Shown: piece after piece, positions 36,044-45,995 of the stretch
Position numbering within the stretch: position 1 is the first letter of the stretch
Layout of the letters: the number at the start of each line of letters is the position of its first letter
Assembly (NCBI RefSeq): GCF_007995065.1
Contig: NZ_VOQR01000001.1
Coordinates: 1,057,001 to 1,121,000 of the forward strand
Source: Sphingomonas ginsenosidivorax
GTDB lineage: Bacteria > Pseudomonadota > Alphaproteobacteria > Sphingomonadales > Sphingomonadaceae
DNA length: 64,000 nucleotides
Direction: 5' to 3'
Position numbers and translations under genes: made by a program
The notes under the pieces: generated by a model
The model's database searches: none
Told to the model about the DNA's origin: nothing
What the model saw: only the letters and a program-made list of their open reading frames with translations

Positions 36044-38112
36044 GGCTCGCGTTCCGTGGTGCCGTCTTCGGCGACGGTGTTGCCGGGGGTGACGAGTGCG
36101 GCCTGGGTGGCGTTGGCCTGATCGGTGGCATTCTCGACCGCAGGAGCGTCGCTGGGGACGATCGCGTCGGTCTTGGTCGCGATGGCGGCGGGATGCGGCG
36201 CCTGCGCCGCGCGATAGGTCGACGCCGTCGCGGCCATCCGGGTCTGGATGTCGCCGCCCCAGCTCTTCTCGCCCTCGGCCAGCGACGCCATCGCGCGATC
36301 CTTGTCGAACAGATAGGTCATGATGTCGCGCGCGATCAGCGGGGAATCGAGGTTGCGGACGGTGTGGCCGTTATGCTCGAGCACCATGCCGATCGCGTAG
36401 CGCGGGTTGTCGGCGGGGGCGAACCCCATGAAGACGGCGTGGTCGCGCAGCTTGAAGGGCAGCTGGCCGTTCTTGAGCACGCCCGAGCGACGCTCCGCCA
36501 TGGTGATGCGGCGGACTTGCGCGGTGCCTGTCTTGCCCGCGAGCGCGACACCGGGCGTCAGCATGCGCGCCGCGCCGCCGGTGCCGCCGCCGTTCACCAC
36601 GCCGAACATCGCATCGCGGACGATCGCGAGGTTCTCGGACTGGAGCGGTAGGGCGGGCGCGTCGCGGTGGACATGGTCGGCGAGGATGCTGGGGCGCAGA
36701 TGGCGGCCGGAGGCGATCCGCGACGCCATCACCGCCAGCTGGAGCGGGTTGGCGAGCACATAGCCCTGGCCGATCGACGCGTTGAGCGAATCGGCGACGG
36801 TCCAGGCATCCTTGTACTTCTTCAGCTTCCACGCGCTGTCGGGCACCGTGCCGAACCGCTGGGTCGAGAAGGGGAGGTCGAACTTCTGCCCCAGCCCGAC
36901 CATCCGCGCTATCGGCGCGACGCGGTCGTAGCCGAGGCGGCGGATCATCTCGTAGAAATAGATGTCGCAGCTCTGCATGATCGCGTTCTTGAGGTCGAGC
37001 GGGCCGTGGCCGCTCTTCTTGTGGCAATGGAAGATGCCGGTACCCACGCGCAGCGCGCCCGAGCAGAAGACGCGGGCGTGCGGGTCGACGCCGCTCTCGA
37101 GCAGCGCGAGGCCGTTCATCGGCTTGACGGTCGAGCCCGGCGGATAGAGCCCCTGCGTGACCTTGTTCATCAGCGGCACGTGGTCGTCGTCGCTCAGCAT
37201 CTGCCATTCGAGATGGCTGATCCCGTCGGAGAAACTGTTGGGGTCGTAGGCGGGCATCGACACCATCGCGAGCATCTCGCCGGTGCGGCAGTCGATCACC
37301 ACCGCGGATCCCGAATTGGTCCCGAGGCGGCGTGCGGCATAGTCCTGCAGGCCGGCGTCGATCGTCAGCCGCGCGGTCTTGCCGGGCACGTCGGGGCGGG
37401 TGGCGAGTTCGGCGACGAGCTTGCCGCGCGCGGTGACCTCGACGCGCTTGGCGCCGGCCTGGCCGCGCAGCTCGGTCTCGAGCATCTTCTCGAGCCCGTC
37501 CTTGCCGAGCTTGAAGCCCGGCGTGACGAGCAGCGGGTCGTGCGTCTTCTTGTACTGCTCGACATTGGGCACGCCGACATAGCCGGTCAAATGCGCGACC
37601 GCGGCGCCGCCGGGATAGGCGCGTGCGAAGCCGCGCGTGGGCGCGACGCCGGGCAGTTCGGGCAGGCGGACGCTGACCGCGGCGAACCGCTCCCAGTCGA
37701 GATTCTCGGCGACCTGGACAGGCTGCAGTCCCGATGCGTGGTCGAGGTCGATGCGGATCCGCTCCATCTCCTCGGGCGGCAGTTGCAGCAGGCGGGCGAG
37801 CAGCGCGAGCACGCGGTCCTTGTCGCGCAGCCGTTCGGGGACGATGTCGACGCGGAAATCGGTGCGGTTGTTGGCGATGGGCACGCCGTGGCGGTCGACG
37901 ATCCAGCCGCGGCGGGGCGGCAGCAGGGTCATGTTGACGCGGTTGCTCTCCGACAGCGAGGTGTAGCGTTCGTTCTGCGCGACCGAGATCCACGCCATGC
38001 GGCCGGCGAGCAGCAGCCCGACGCCGCCCTGCGCCGCGCCGAGCAGCCAGGCACGGCGCGAGAAGCTGTAGGCCTGCGACATCTCGGTCACGACGCGCCC
38101 GCGGCCGATCAT
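36040..38112 (-). CDS. mrdA: Penicillin-binding protein 2 (elongation transpeptidase)
   Basis: A 690-aa class B penicillin-binding protein that crosslinks peptidoglycan during elongation. A membrane anchor (AWLLGAAQGGVGLLLAG) follows a short cytoplasmic tail; the pedestal starts at RGWIVDRHGVPIANN. The transpeptidase domain has the serine motif STVK (YPPGSTVKPMN), and KTGTA (LAGKTGTAQV) near the end. The C-terminal 70 residues are an alanine/threonine-rich tail that is probably disordered. The ATG at 38112 overlaps the mreD stop (ATGA), which decides the start over far upstream codons. Confidence 0.95.
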   Translation of the reverse strand: MIGRGRVVTEMSQAYSFSRRAWLLGAAQGGVGLLLAGRMAWISVAQNERYTSLSESNRVNMTLLPPRRGWIVDRHGVPIANNRTDFRVDIVPERLRDKDRVLALLARLLQLPPEEMERIRIDLDHASGLQPVQVAENLDWERFAAVSVRLPELPGVAPTRGFARAYPGGAAVAHLTGYVGVPNVEQYKKTHDPLLVTPGFKLGKDGLEKMLETELRGQAGAKRVEVTARGKLVAELATRPDVPGKTARLTIDAGLQDYAARRLGTNSGSAVVIDCRTGEMLAMVSMPAYDPNSFSDGISHLEWQMLSDDDHVPLMNKVTQGLYPPGSTVKPMNGLALLESGVDPHARVFCSGALRVGTGIFHCHKKSGHGPLDLKNAIMQSCDIYFYEMIRRLGYDRVAPIARMVGLGQKFDLPFSTQRFGTVPDSAWKLKKYKDAWTVADSLNASIGQGYVLANPLQLAVMASRIASGRHLRPSILADHVHRDAPALPLQSENLAIVRDAMFGVVNGGGTGGAARMLTPGVALAGKTGTAQVRRITMAERRSGVLKNGQLPFKLRDHAVFMGFAPADNPRYAIGMVLEHNGHTVRNLDSPLIARDIMTYLFDKDRAMASLAEGEKSWGGDIQTRMAATASTYRAAQAPHPAAIATKTDAIVPSDAPAVENATDQANATQAALVTPGNTVAEDGTTEREP

Positions 38113-38633
38113 TCCTCGCCTCGCTTGCGTTCGACCCGCGCGACGATCCGCGCGGCGAGGGGGAAGAGCAGGAGCGTCATCACGATCTGTGCTAATAACA
38201 CGGTATCGACATGCGCGCCGACCGGAACCGCGATGAAGCGGCCGGCGATGATGACGCAGGCGATCAGTCCGCTGGCGATCAGCCAGTCCTGCCAATAGTC
38301 ACGGAAGGCGAGGCGCTGTTCGAGCATGTCGATCGCGAGGAAGCAGAGCGACCAGAGCAGCACCGCGCTGCCGAGCGGCTGTCCGCTGACGAGATCGTCG
38401 AACAGCCCAAGCGGCGCGGCGGCCCAGGGCCTGAACGCGAACCGCGCCAGCAGCCGCCACGCGAGCAGCATCACAAGTCCCAGCGGTGGCAGGATCGGGA
38501 TCGTCGCGACGACCGGGATGATCGTCGCGAGCGACCCGGCGACCACCGTGGCTGCCGCGATCGCGCGTACGCGGCGCGCGCCGAGCGTCGGCGCGAACGG
38601 GCGATAGTCGACGGTGTTCGGTTGCGCGGTCAC
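38109..38633 (-). CDS. mreD: Rod shape-determining protein MreD
   Basis: A 174-aa inner-membrane protein with about five hydrophobic helices (ATVVAGSLATIIPVVATIPIL, LGLVMLLAWRLLARF, AVLLWSLCFLAIDML and others). The motif FDDLVSGQPLGSAVLL is typical of MreD. The GTG at 38633 (VTAQPNTVDYRPF) is used because it lies 7 bp after the mreC stop; the frame upstream runs inside mreC. It links the MreB cytoskeleton with the elongasome. Confidence 0.88.
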   Translation of the reverse strand: MTAQPNTVDYRPFAPTLGARRVRAIAAATVVAGSLATIIPVVATIPILPPLGLVMLLAWRLLARFAFRPWAAAPLGLFDDLVSGQPLGSAVLLWSLCFLAIDMLEQRLAFRDYWQDWLIASGLIACVIIAGRFIAVPVGAHVDTVLLAQIVMTLLLFPLAARIVARVERKRGEE

Positions 38634-38640
38634 TGGACGG

Positions 38641-39528
38641 TCATGGCGCGGGCGGCGGACCGGCCGGGATCGGGCCACGCGGCGGCATCGGCATGAACGC
38701 ACCCTCGACCAGCGCGAAGTCGAGCGTGTCGGGATCGGCGAAGGTCCGTGCCTCGACCGAATCCTGTCCGGCCTTCAATACGCGGGCGACGGGCACGCCG
38801 GGGGCGTAGATACCGCCGATCCCCGACGAGACGAACAGGTCGCCGGCGGCGAACTTGACGTTGGTGGCGTTGACCGAGCGGACATCGACCATGCCGTCGC
38901 CGCGGCCTGCAACGATCGCGGGCAGGCCGTCGCGGGTGCGGCGGACGGGGACGATGCTGTCGCCGTCGGTCAGCAGCAGCACGCGCGCGGCGTTGGGGCC
39001 GGTTTCGACGATGCGGCCGACCAGCCCGTCGGGGCCGCGCACCGGCATCCCCGGGCGCACGCCGCTCCAGCGACCGGCGTTGAGCAGCGCATAGCGGCGG
39101 CCGCTCGACGCGGTCGAGCTGACGAGGCGCGCCGTGACGATCGGGTCGACCGAGCGGTCACGCACCGCGAGCAGCGTCCGCAGCCGGCGGTTGTCATAGG
39201 CGATGGTCCGCGCGCGCATCAGCAGCGCGCGGGTCCGGTCGACCTCGGCATGGAGCGCGACATTCTCCTGCCGCACGAAGAAATAGGTGCCGATCGCGCG
39301 CGGTACCGCAGCGACGCCCGACCCGACCCAGGCCAGACCCGACGAGACCGGCGTCGTCATGCCCGCCACCGTCACCCGCAACGCCGAGAAGGCCGGCGGA
39401 TTGAAGGTCGAGACGACGAGCAGCACCGCGCCCACCACCGCCCCGGCGATGGCGAGCACATAGCCCATGAACACACCATATTGCCGCCGCCGGGAAAAGC
39501 CGGTGCGGCGGTCGCGGGCTGGCGCCAT
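38641..39528 (-). CDS. mreC: Rod shape-determining protein MreC
   Basis: A 295-aa bitopic periplasmic scaffold of the elongasome. A single N-terminal membrane helix (YVLAIAGAVVGAVLLVVS) is followed by a short coiled coil (FFVRQENVALHAEVDRTRALL) and the two beta domains with the signatures LLNAGRWSGVRPGMPVRGPDGLVGRIVE and GDLFVSSGIGGIYAPGVPVARV. The C-terminus is proline-rich. It lies 84 bp downstream of mreB. Confidence 0.93.
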   Translation of the reverse strand: MAPARDRRTGFSRRRQYGVFMGYVLAIAGAVVGAVLLVVSTFNPPAFSALRVTVAGMTTPVSSGLAWVGSGVAAVPRAIGTYFFVRQENVALHAEVDRTRALLMRARTIAYDNRRLRTLLAVRDRSVDPIVTARLVSSTASSGRRYALLNAGRWSGVRPGMPVRGPDGLVGRIVETGPNAARVLLLTDGDSIVPVRRTRDGLPAIVAGRGDGMVDVRSVNATNVKFAAGDLFVSSGIGGIYAPGVPVARVLKAGQDSVEARTFADPDTLDFALVEGAFMPMPPRGPIPAGPPPAP

Positions 39529-39612
39529 GCGCCTGTCCCCCCGTCGTTGCGCATCGGCCGACCCGCGGGGACCTTCCCCGCCGGTCTACCGACGCAATGC
39601 CAATCCGCCCTT

Positions 39613-40656
<1,044 letters not shown>

Positions 40657-40790
40657 TCAATCAGGGTCCCGTAACCTGCCACCATATCGGCGACGCACAT
40701 CGCAGATATCTCGCGATCCGCCGCTGATAGGCGCGGGTCCTCGGCATTTGCGGCTCGCGGGATACCGTCGCTTGGTCTAGGCGATTACCC

Positions 40791-42635
40791 ATGTCAATAC
40801 GGCGCCTTCCCGAGCATCTCGTCAATCGCATCGCTGCCGGTGAAGTGGTGGAAAGACCCGCCAGCGCGTTGAAGGAACTGGTGGAAAACGCGGTCGACGC
40901 CGGTGCCACGCGGATCGCGGTGGTGCTGGCGGAGGGCGGTACGCGCCGGATCGAGGTCGCGGACGACGGCTGCGGGATGACGCCCGCGGACATGGCGCTG
41001 GCGCTGGAGCGACATGCGACGTCGAAGCTGCCCGAAAGCCTGCTCGGCGACGACGGCGCGATCGAATCGGTGGTCACGCTCGGCTTTCGCGGCGAGGCGC
41101 TGCCGTCGATCGCGAGCGTCGCGCGGCTGACGATCGAGAGCCGGGTGCGGGGGAGCGAGGGCTGGGCGCGGACCGTCGACAATGGCGACGTCACGCGCGA
41201 GGGGCCGGCCGCGCTGCCGCCGGGAACGCGGGTCGTGGTCGAGGACCTGTTCGCGCGGGTGCCGGCCAGGCGCAAGTTCCTGCGCTCGCCGCGCGCGGAA
41301 TATGCCGCCTGCCTCGATGCGGTGCGGCGGCTCGCGATGGCGCGGCCCGACATCGCGTTCACGGTCGAGCATGACGGGCGGCGGGTGATGGCGGCGTCCC
41401 AGGTCGAGGACCGGCCGGGGCGAGTGGCGACGCTGACCGACCGGGCGCTCGCCGACAGTTCGGTGGCGATCGACATGGAGCGGGAGGGCTTGGTGCTCGG
41501 CGGAGTCGCGAGCCTACCGACCTACAATCGCGGGATCGCGGACCATCAATATCTGTTCGTCAACGGCCGCCCGGTGAAGGACCGGTTGCTGATGGGCGCG
41601 ATCCGCGGCGCCTATGCCGAGATGATTCCGCGCGACCGCCACGCGGTGGTGGCGCTGTTCCTCGACGTGCCGAGCGACCAGGTCGACGTCAACGTCCACC
41701 CGGCAAAGACCGAGGTGCGGTTCCGCGACCCGGCGATGGTGCGCGGTCTGATCGTGTCGGGGCTCCGGCGGGCGCTCGACGCGGCAGGGCATCGCAGCCA
41801 GCGCGCGCCCGAGGCGGCGCTGGCGATGTGGCAGCCGGGACAAACCGATAGCCGTCACCCCAGCGAAGGCTGGGGTCTCGTGCCGCAAGGGGGCGACCTA
41901 TCGCCAGAGACCACAGCCTTCGCCGGGGTGACGGGGATGGGGTCAGGAATGACGGGGCTGGGGGGATCGGTCCGCGACCACCGCCCGACTTTCTTCTCGG
42001 CGCCGCCACAGGCGCGCGCGGAACCCGCCTGGTCGCCGCCGCCGGGAGGCACGAGCTTCCCGCTGGGCGTCGCGCGCGGGCAGGTCGCCAAGACCTATAT
42101 CGTCGCGGAAGCCGAGGACGGGCTGATCCTGGTCGACCAGCACGCCGCACACGAGCGGCTGGTGCTCGAACGCATGCGCGCGGCGCTGATCGGCGGCACC
42201 GTGGCGAGCCAGGCGTTGCTGATCCCCGAGGTCGTCGAGCTCGACGAGCCCGCCTGCGACCGTCTCGAGTCACGCGCGGCCGAGCTGTCCGAGTTCGGGC
42301 TCGACCTCGAACGCTTCGGCCCGCGCGCGATGCTGGTCCGCGCGACGCCGGCGCTGCTCGGGCAGAGCGATCCCAAGGGACTGGTCACCGATCTCGCCGA
42401 CGAACTCGCGGCGTTCGACGAGGCGCTGAGCCTCAAGGAACGGCTCGACGCGGTGGCAGGCACGATGGCGTGCCACGGATCGGTGCGCGCCGGCCGGATC
42501 CTGTCGGTGACCGAGATGAACGCGCTGCTCCGCGAAATGGAGGTCACGCCGCATTCCGGCCAGTGCAACCACGGCCGCCCGACCTGGGTAAAACTGCAGC
42601 ACGGCGATATCGAGAAGCTGTTCGGGCGGCGATAG
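40791..42635 (+). CDS. mutL: DNA mismatch repair protein MutL (with an in-frame palindromic repeat)
   Basis: A 614-aa mismatch repair ATPase. The GHKL ATPase starts IRRLPEHLVNRIAAGEVVERPASALKELVENAVDAG, with DDGCGM and TLGFRGEALPSIASVA. The C-terminal dimer domain begins about residue 425 (GVARGQVAKTYIVAEAEDGLILVDQHAAHERL) and includes CHGSVRAGR and QCNHGRPTW. It lacks the DQHAAHERxxYE endonuclease-type continuation in full. Residues about 355-381 of the inter-domain linker are encoded by a palindromic repeat (41853-41933), read as HPSEGWGLVP and TTAFAGVTG, without breaking the frame. Confidence 0.95.
   Translation: MSIRRLPEHLVNRIAAGEVVERPASALKELVENAVDAGATRIAVVLAEGGTRRIEVADDGCGMTPADMALALERHATSKLPESLLGDDGAIESVVTLGFRGEALPSIASVARLTIESRVRGSEGWARTVDNGDVTREGPAALPPGTRVVVEDLFARVPARRKFLRSPRAEYAACLDAVRRLAMARPDIAFTVEHDGRRVMAASQVEDRPGRVATLTDRALADSSVAIDMEREGLVLGGVASLPTYNRGIADHQYLFVNGRPVKDRLLMGAIRGAYAEMIPRDRHAVVALFLDVPSDQVDVNVHPAKTEVRFRDPAMVRGLIVSGLRRALDAAGHRSQRAPEAALAMWQPGQTDSRHPSEGWGLVPQGGDLSPETTAFAGVTGMGSGMTGLGGSVRDHRPTFFSAPPQARAEPAWSPPPGGTSFPLGVARGQVAKTYIVAEAEDGLILVDQHAAHERLVLERMRAALIGGTVASQALLIPEVVELDEPACDRLESRAAELSEFGLDLERFGPRAMLVRATPALLGQSDPKGLVTDLADELAAFDEALSLKERLDAVAGTMACHGSVRAGRILSVTEMNALLREMEVTPHSGQCNHGRPTWVKLQHGDIEKLFGRR
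41853..41933. repeat. Palindromic repeat element inside mutL
   Basis: Two 27-nt arms (41853-41879 and 41907-41933) match in inverted orientation at 25 of 27 positions, beginning CGTCACCCC and ending GGGGTGACG. The 81-bp element is a multiple of three and stays in frame. It is the same type as the intergenic repeats near 49133, 53819 and 60580. Confidence 0.85.
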
Positions 42636-42713
42636 ATACCCACGTTCATCTCGCCGAAACCTTTTTTGCCCCCGCGCATTTTTGAGGAAACATCCTCTCA
42701 AGGTTCCGCCGCC

Positions 42714-42791
42714 ATGAAGCAGATTTTCCCGGTTTTGCTCGCGCTCATTCCCCTCGCCGCCGTGGTCGGCGCGTGTGTGTCGTGCCCTTGA
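42714..42791 (+). CDS. Very small putative lipoprotein (25 aa)
   Basis: A 25-residue frame reading MKQIFPVLLALIPLAAVVGA then CVSCP. It has a Lys, a hydrophobic core and a lipobox-like VVGAC, i.e. a lipoprotein signal with only four residues after the Cys. It resembles entericidin-like micro-lipoproteins in plan. The ribosome site is weak (AAGG 11 nt upstream), and it ends just before the rplI operon terminator. It may be real or a chance frame. Confidence 0.35.
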   Translation: MKQIFPVLLALIPLAAVVGACVSCP

Positions 42792-42876
42792 AAAAGCGGA
42801 ACCTCAGCGTCGAGCCGCGCAGCCCGTACGCTCCGACCGACCTTCTGGATTCCTGACGGTAATCCCAAGGCGATAC

Positions 42877-42917
42877 GAAAAGGGCCGCCCGGATTGCTCC
42901 GGACGGCCCTTTTTGCG
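42877..42917 (-). terminator. Rho-independent terminator of the rpsF-rpsR-rplI operon
   Basis: A long GC stem around TTGC (GGGCCGTCCGGA pairing with TCCGGGCGGCCC, one mismatch) flanked by A-run and T-run, so it can act in both directions. It lies 23 bp after the rplI stop on the minus strand and could also stop plus-strand transcripts from mutL. Confidence 0.85.
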
Positions 42918-42939
42918 TCTGACGAAGACGGCGTCGGGC

Positions 42940-43533
42940 TCAGCCCTGCGCCTCTTCCTCGTCGTTCGACACTTCGGCAGTCGCGCCGGGTTCCGCGTTC
43001 GGATCGTAATCCTCGACGAAACCGGCCTCGTCACGCTCGAACATCGACGACATGACGTCGACGCCCTGTGCCTGCATCTCGGCCTCTTCGGGCGAGCGTG
43101 CGACGTTGACCTTGACCGACACCGACACCTCGGGGTGCAGCGCGACCTTGACGGTGTACACGCCGATCGACTTTATCGGCTTGTCGAGCACGATCGACGA
43201 CTTGCCGACCTTGTGACCGTCCGCGACCAGCGCGTCGACCAGATCGCGGACCGCGACCGAGCCGTAGAGCTGACCGGTGTTCGAGGCCTGACGGATCAAC
43301 GTCACCGAAGCGTCGTTGAACGTCTTGGCTTCCGTCTCGGCATCGGCACGGCGCGCCGCGTTGTCCGATTCGATCCGTGCACGGTTGGCCTCGAAGACCT
43401 TGCGGTTGGCGTCGTTCGAACGAAGCGCCTTCTTGTTGGGAAGCAGGAAGTTACGGGCGTAGCCGTCCTTCACCTTCACCACGTCGCCGATGGCGCCGAG
43501 TTTCTCGACACGCTCAAGCAGAATGACGTCCAT
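42940..43533 (-). CDS. rplI: 50S ribosomal protein L9
   Basis: A 197-aa large-subunit protein. The N-terminal rRNA-binding domain is diagnostic: MDVILLERVEKLGAIGDVVKVKDGYARNFLLPNKKAL, followed by the long connecting helix and a C-terminal domain (GSVAVRDLVDALVADGHKVGKSSIVLDKPIKSIG). An acidic C-terminal tail of about 40 residues makes it longer than the 150-aa norm, as in other alphaproteobacteria. It is the last gene of the S6-S18-L9 operon. Confidence 0.97.
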   Translation of the reverse strand: MDVILLERVEKLGAIGDVVKVKDGYARNFLLPNKKALRSNDANRKVFEANRARIESDNAARRADAETEAKTFNDASVTLIRQASNTGQLYGSVAVRDLVDALVADGHKVGKSSIVLDKPIKSIGVYTVKVALHPEVSVSVKVNVARSPEEAEMQAQGVDVMSSMFERDEAGFVEDYDPNAEPGATAEVSNDEEEAQG

Positions 43534-43544
43534 GGGGGCGCTCC

Positions 43545-43769
43545 TTACTTAACGATGTAGGGCAGCAGGCCCAGATGACGCGCACGCTTGATGGCCTGAG
43601 CCAGTTCGCGCTGCTTCTTTGCGGCCACCGAAGTGATACGCGACGGGACGATCTTGCCACGCTCGGACACGAAGCCCTGCAGCAACCGGACGTCCTTATA
43701 GTCGATCCGGGGAGCGTCCTTGGCGGAGAACGGGCAGCTCTTGCGGCGGCGGAAGAATGGACGTGCCAT
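43545..43769 (-). CDS. rpsR: 30S ribosomal protein S18
   Basis: A 74-aa small-subunit protein that pairs with S6 on the platform. It shows the family text [36 protein letters not shown] and [21 protein letters not shown]. It starts 2 bp after the rpsF stop and ends 11 bp before rplI. Confidence 0.97.
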   Translation of the reverse strand: MARPFFRRRKSCPFSAKDAPRIDYKDVRLLQGFVSERGKIVPSRITSVAAKKQRELAQAIKRARHLGLLPYIVK

Positions 43770-43771
43770 GG

Positions 43772-44206
43772 TTATTCTGCTCCCTCTTCACGATCGCGGC
43801 GGGGCCCACGCTCGGGGCGATCGCCACGGTCCGGACGGTCGCCACGGCCGCCTTCGCGGTCGCCACGACGCTCACGGTCGCGATCCTGCTTGCGCATCAT
43901 CACGGTCGGGCCCTCTTCGAGGGTGTCGACCTTGACCGTCATGTAGCGGATGATGTCTTCGTTGATCTGCGTCTGGCGCTCCAGCTCTGCGATCACGCTG
44001 CCCGGGGCATCGATCTCGAGCATGACATAGTGCGCCTTGCGGTTCTTGGCGATCTTGTACGCCAGTGAACGCAGGCCCCAGTTCTCGGTCTTGACGACCC
44101 GACCTTCGTTGTCGTTCACGATCTTGGTGGCGATTTCCGCCAGCGCGTCCACCTGCGCCTGTGCCAGATCCTGGCGCGCAAGGAACGTGTGCTCGTAAAG
44201 AGCCAT
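43772..44206 (-). CDS. rpsF: 30S ribosomal protein S6
   Basis: A 144-aa small-subunit protein. The ferredoxin-like core reads [46 protein letters not shown] and [14 protein letters not shown]. The last 35 residues are a low-complexity Arg/Asp/Gly tail ([20 protein letters not shown] and similar), an extension common in alphaproteobacterial S6. It heads the S6-S18-L9 operon. Confidence 0.97.
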   Translation of the reverse strand: MALYEHTFLARQDLAQAQVDALAEIATKIVNDNEGRVVKTENWGLRSLAYKIAKNRKAHYVMLEIDAPGSVIAELERQTQINEDIIRYMTVKVDTLEEGPTVMMRKQDRDRERRGDREGGRGDRPDRGDRPERGPRRDREEGAE

Positions 44207-44278
44207 GTCTCGTCCTCATGTTACCGATCGCTGATACACGCCCCATGCGTGCACCCCTCCGGCTGTCGTTCAAATGCA

Positions 44279-44313
44279 AACCGGGGCGAAGGAACGAGTC
44301 CTGCACCCCGGTT
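44279..44313 (-). promoter_or_regulatory. Leader hairpin upstream of rpsF (possible S6:S18 autoregulatory site)
   Basis: In the rpsF transcript a hairpin forms from AACCGGGG pairing with CCCCGGTT, with an inner AGGA/TCCT stem and small internal loop. It lies 73 bp upstream of the start codon. Many bacteria carry an S6:S18-binding RNA in the rpsF leader; the position fits, but the conserved loop was not verified. It could also be a weak terminator of the upstream gene. Confidence 0.35.
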
Positions 44314-44375
44314 GCGCTGGCCTTTATCCTTTCGAGGAATAAAAGCAAGGTTTCGTTTGGTCGACAGCCACCCTC

Positions 44376-44470
44376 CGTCATGCCGGACTTGTTCCGGCAT
44401 CCACCGTGCCGCGCGTTCGATGCGTTCGAGTTTGCGGGCCGGTGGACCTCGGACCAAGTCCGGGGTGACG
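44376..44470. repeat. Palindromic intergenic repeat R1
   Basis: A 95-bp imperfect palindrome starting CGTCATGCCGGACTTG and ending AAGTCCGGGGTGACG, with inner arms around TCCACCGTGCC and GGTGGACC. It lies between the RcnB-like gene and the rpsF leader. The element at 49017 is nearly identical in its arms. Confidence 0.85.
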
Positions 44471-44484
44471 CGTAGTGGTATGCT

Positions 44485-44841
44485 TTACCGGAATGCGCCG
44501 CCGCGGACCTGCACCACGTCGCCGCGGCCGTTGATCAGGATCGCGTCGCGGCCCGAGCGGACCCACTGGCTGCCGCGCGGCGGGGCGGCCAGGCGATAGT
44601 TCTTGTAGGTCGTGACCACGCGGTAGTTCTGCGCGTAGCGGCGGTCGAACCGCTGGCCGGCGCGCCAAGTGCGATACTGGGTCGGGCGGACCACGGTCTT
44701 CTTGGTGACGACGGTGCGGCCGTTCGGGCCCTGGCGGACGGTGGTCGTCTCGTGGCGCGACTGCGCCGAGGCGGGGGCGGCAGCGATCAGCGGGCTGGCG
44801 ACCAGGGTCGTGGCGATCGCGCTGAGGATGAACTTGTTCAT
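44485..44841 (-). CDS. RcnB-like small periplasmic protein
   Basis: A 118-aa exported protein. The signal peptide (NKFILSAIATTLVASPLIAAAPASAQ) is followed by a basic, Tyr/Arg-rich mature region (YRTWRAGQRFDRRYAQNYRVVTTYKNYRLAAPPRGSQWVR), with the PPRGxxWVR...DAILIN pattern of the RcnB/DUF family linked to nickel/cobalt homeostasis or envelope stress. The ATG at 44841 has a clear GGGAG ribosome site; upstream in-frame codons do not. The function in this organism is unproven. Confidence 0.75.
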   Translation of the reverse strand: MNKFILSAIATTLVASPLIAAAPASAQSRHETTTVRQGPNGRTVVTKKTVVRPTQYRTWRAGQRFDRRYAQNYRVVTTYKNYRLAAPPRGSQWVRSGRDAILINGRGDVVQVRGGAFR

Positions 44842-45026
44842 GAAAAACTCCCGTTTGGTAACGGCGCCAGTATCGCGGCGTCGGAACACTATCTGGCGCC
44901 CACCTGTCGCAAACGCGTGTCGCGCTTCGCATCAAATGGTCGCGGATTGTCGCAACCCGTGGCGGTTCGTTCAGGTTGCATGTCGGGTCCCATGTTTCTA
45001 GGGCGCCGGGCCAAAGGAGAGGCAAG

Positions 45027-45986
45027 ATGCGTGCTTTCATTTTCCCGGGTCAGGGAAGCCAGTCGGTCGGCATGGGCAAGGCGCTGTCCGACGCGAGCGC
45101 GGTCGCGCGCGAGGTGTTCGCCGAGGTCGACGAGGCGCTGGGGCAGAATCTGTACCGGCTGATGAGCGAAGGGCCGGCGGACGACCTGCTGCTGACCGAG
45201 AATGCGCAGCCGGCGATCATGGCGAACGCGATCGCGACGCTGCGCGTGCTCGAGAAGGAGGGCGGCGTCCGGCTCGCCGACAAGGCGGACTATGTCGCGG
45301 GGCACAGCCTGGGCGAATATAGCGCATTGTGCGCGGCGGGGGCTTTGGATCTCGCGACGACGGCGCGGCTGCTGCGGTTGCGTGGACGCGCGATGCAGGC
45401 GGCGGTGCCGGTGGGCGAGGGCGCGATGGCGGCGTTGCTCGGCACCGATCTCGAAAAGGCGCAGGTCATCGCGGGCGCCGCGGTCGATGCGATCCTGGCC
45501 GAGGGCGGGGCGGAGCTGGTGTGCACCGTCGCGAACGACAACGATCCGGGGCAGGTGGTGATCTCGGGGCACCGCGCGGCGATCGAGCGTGCGATCGCGC
45601 TGGCGAGGGACCTGGGCGCGAAGCGTGCGGTGCTGCTGCCGGTGTCGGCGCCGTTCCACTGCCCGCTGATGCAGCCTGCCGCCGAGGCGATGGAGGCGGC
45701 TTTGCTGGACGCCGACCTGCGCGCGCCTCTGGTACCGGTGTTCGCGAACGTGGACGCGGTGGCGGTGGCGGATCCGGGCGTGATCCGGACGTCGCTGGTG
45801 CGGCAGGTGACGGGGATGGTGCGGTGGCGCGAATCGGTGCTGGCGATGCAGGGCGCGGGGGTCGAGCGGTTCGTGGAATTCGGCGGCAAGGTCCTGGCGC
45901 CGATGGTCAAGCGGACGGCGGCCGACGTCGAGACGGTGAGCGTGGTGACGATGGACGACATCGAGGCTTTGGTTAAAGTGATGTAG
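45027..45986 (+). CDS. fabD: Malonyl-CoA:ACP transacylase
   Basis: A 319-aa transacylase that loads malonate onto ACP for fatty-acid synthesis. It starts MRAFIFPGQGSQSVGMG; the active-site Ser94 lies in GHSLGEYSA and the conserved His in PVSAPFHCPLM, with the C-terminal VEFGGKVLAPMVKR segment. The ATG at 45027 follows a strong AAAGGAGAGG ribosome site. FabG would normally follow directly, but a repeat-flanked GxxExxY gene intervenes. Confidence 0.97.
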   Translation: MRAFIFPGQGSQSVGMGKALSDASAVAREVFAEVDEALGQNLYRLMSEGPADDLLLTENAQPAIMANAIATLRVLEKEGGVRLADKADYVAGHSLGEYSALCAAGALDLATTARLLRLRGRAMQAAVPVGEGAMAALLGTDLEKAQVIAGAAVDAILAEGGAELVCTVANDNDPGQVVISGHRAAIERAIALARDLGAKRAVLLPVSAPFHCPLMQPAAEAMEAALLDADLRAPLVPVFANVDAVAVADPGVIRTSLVRQVTGMVRWRESVLAMQGAGVERFVEFGGKVLAPMVKRTAADVETVSVVTMDDIEALVKVM

Positions 45987-45995
45987 AGCGTGGAT

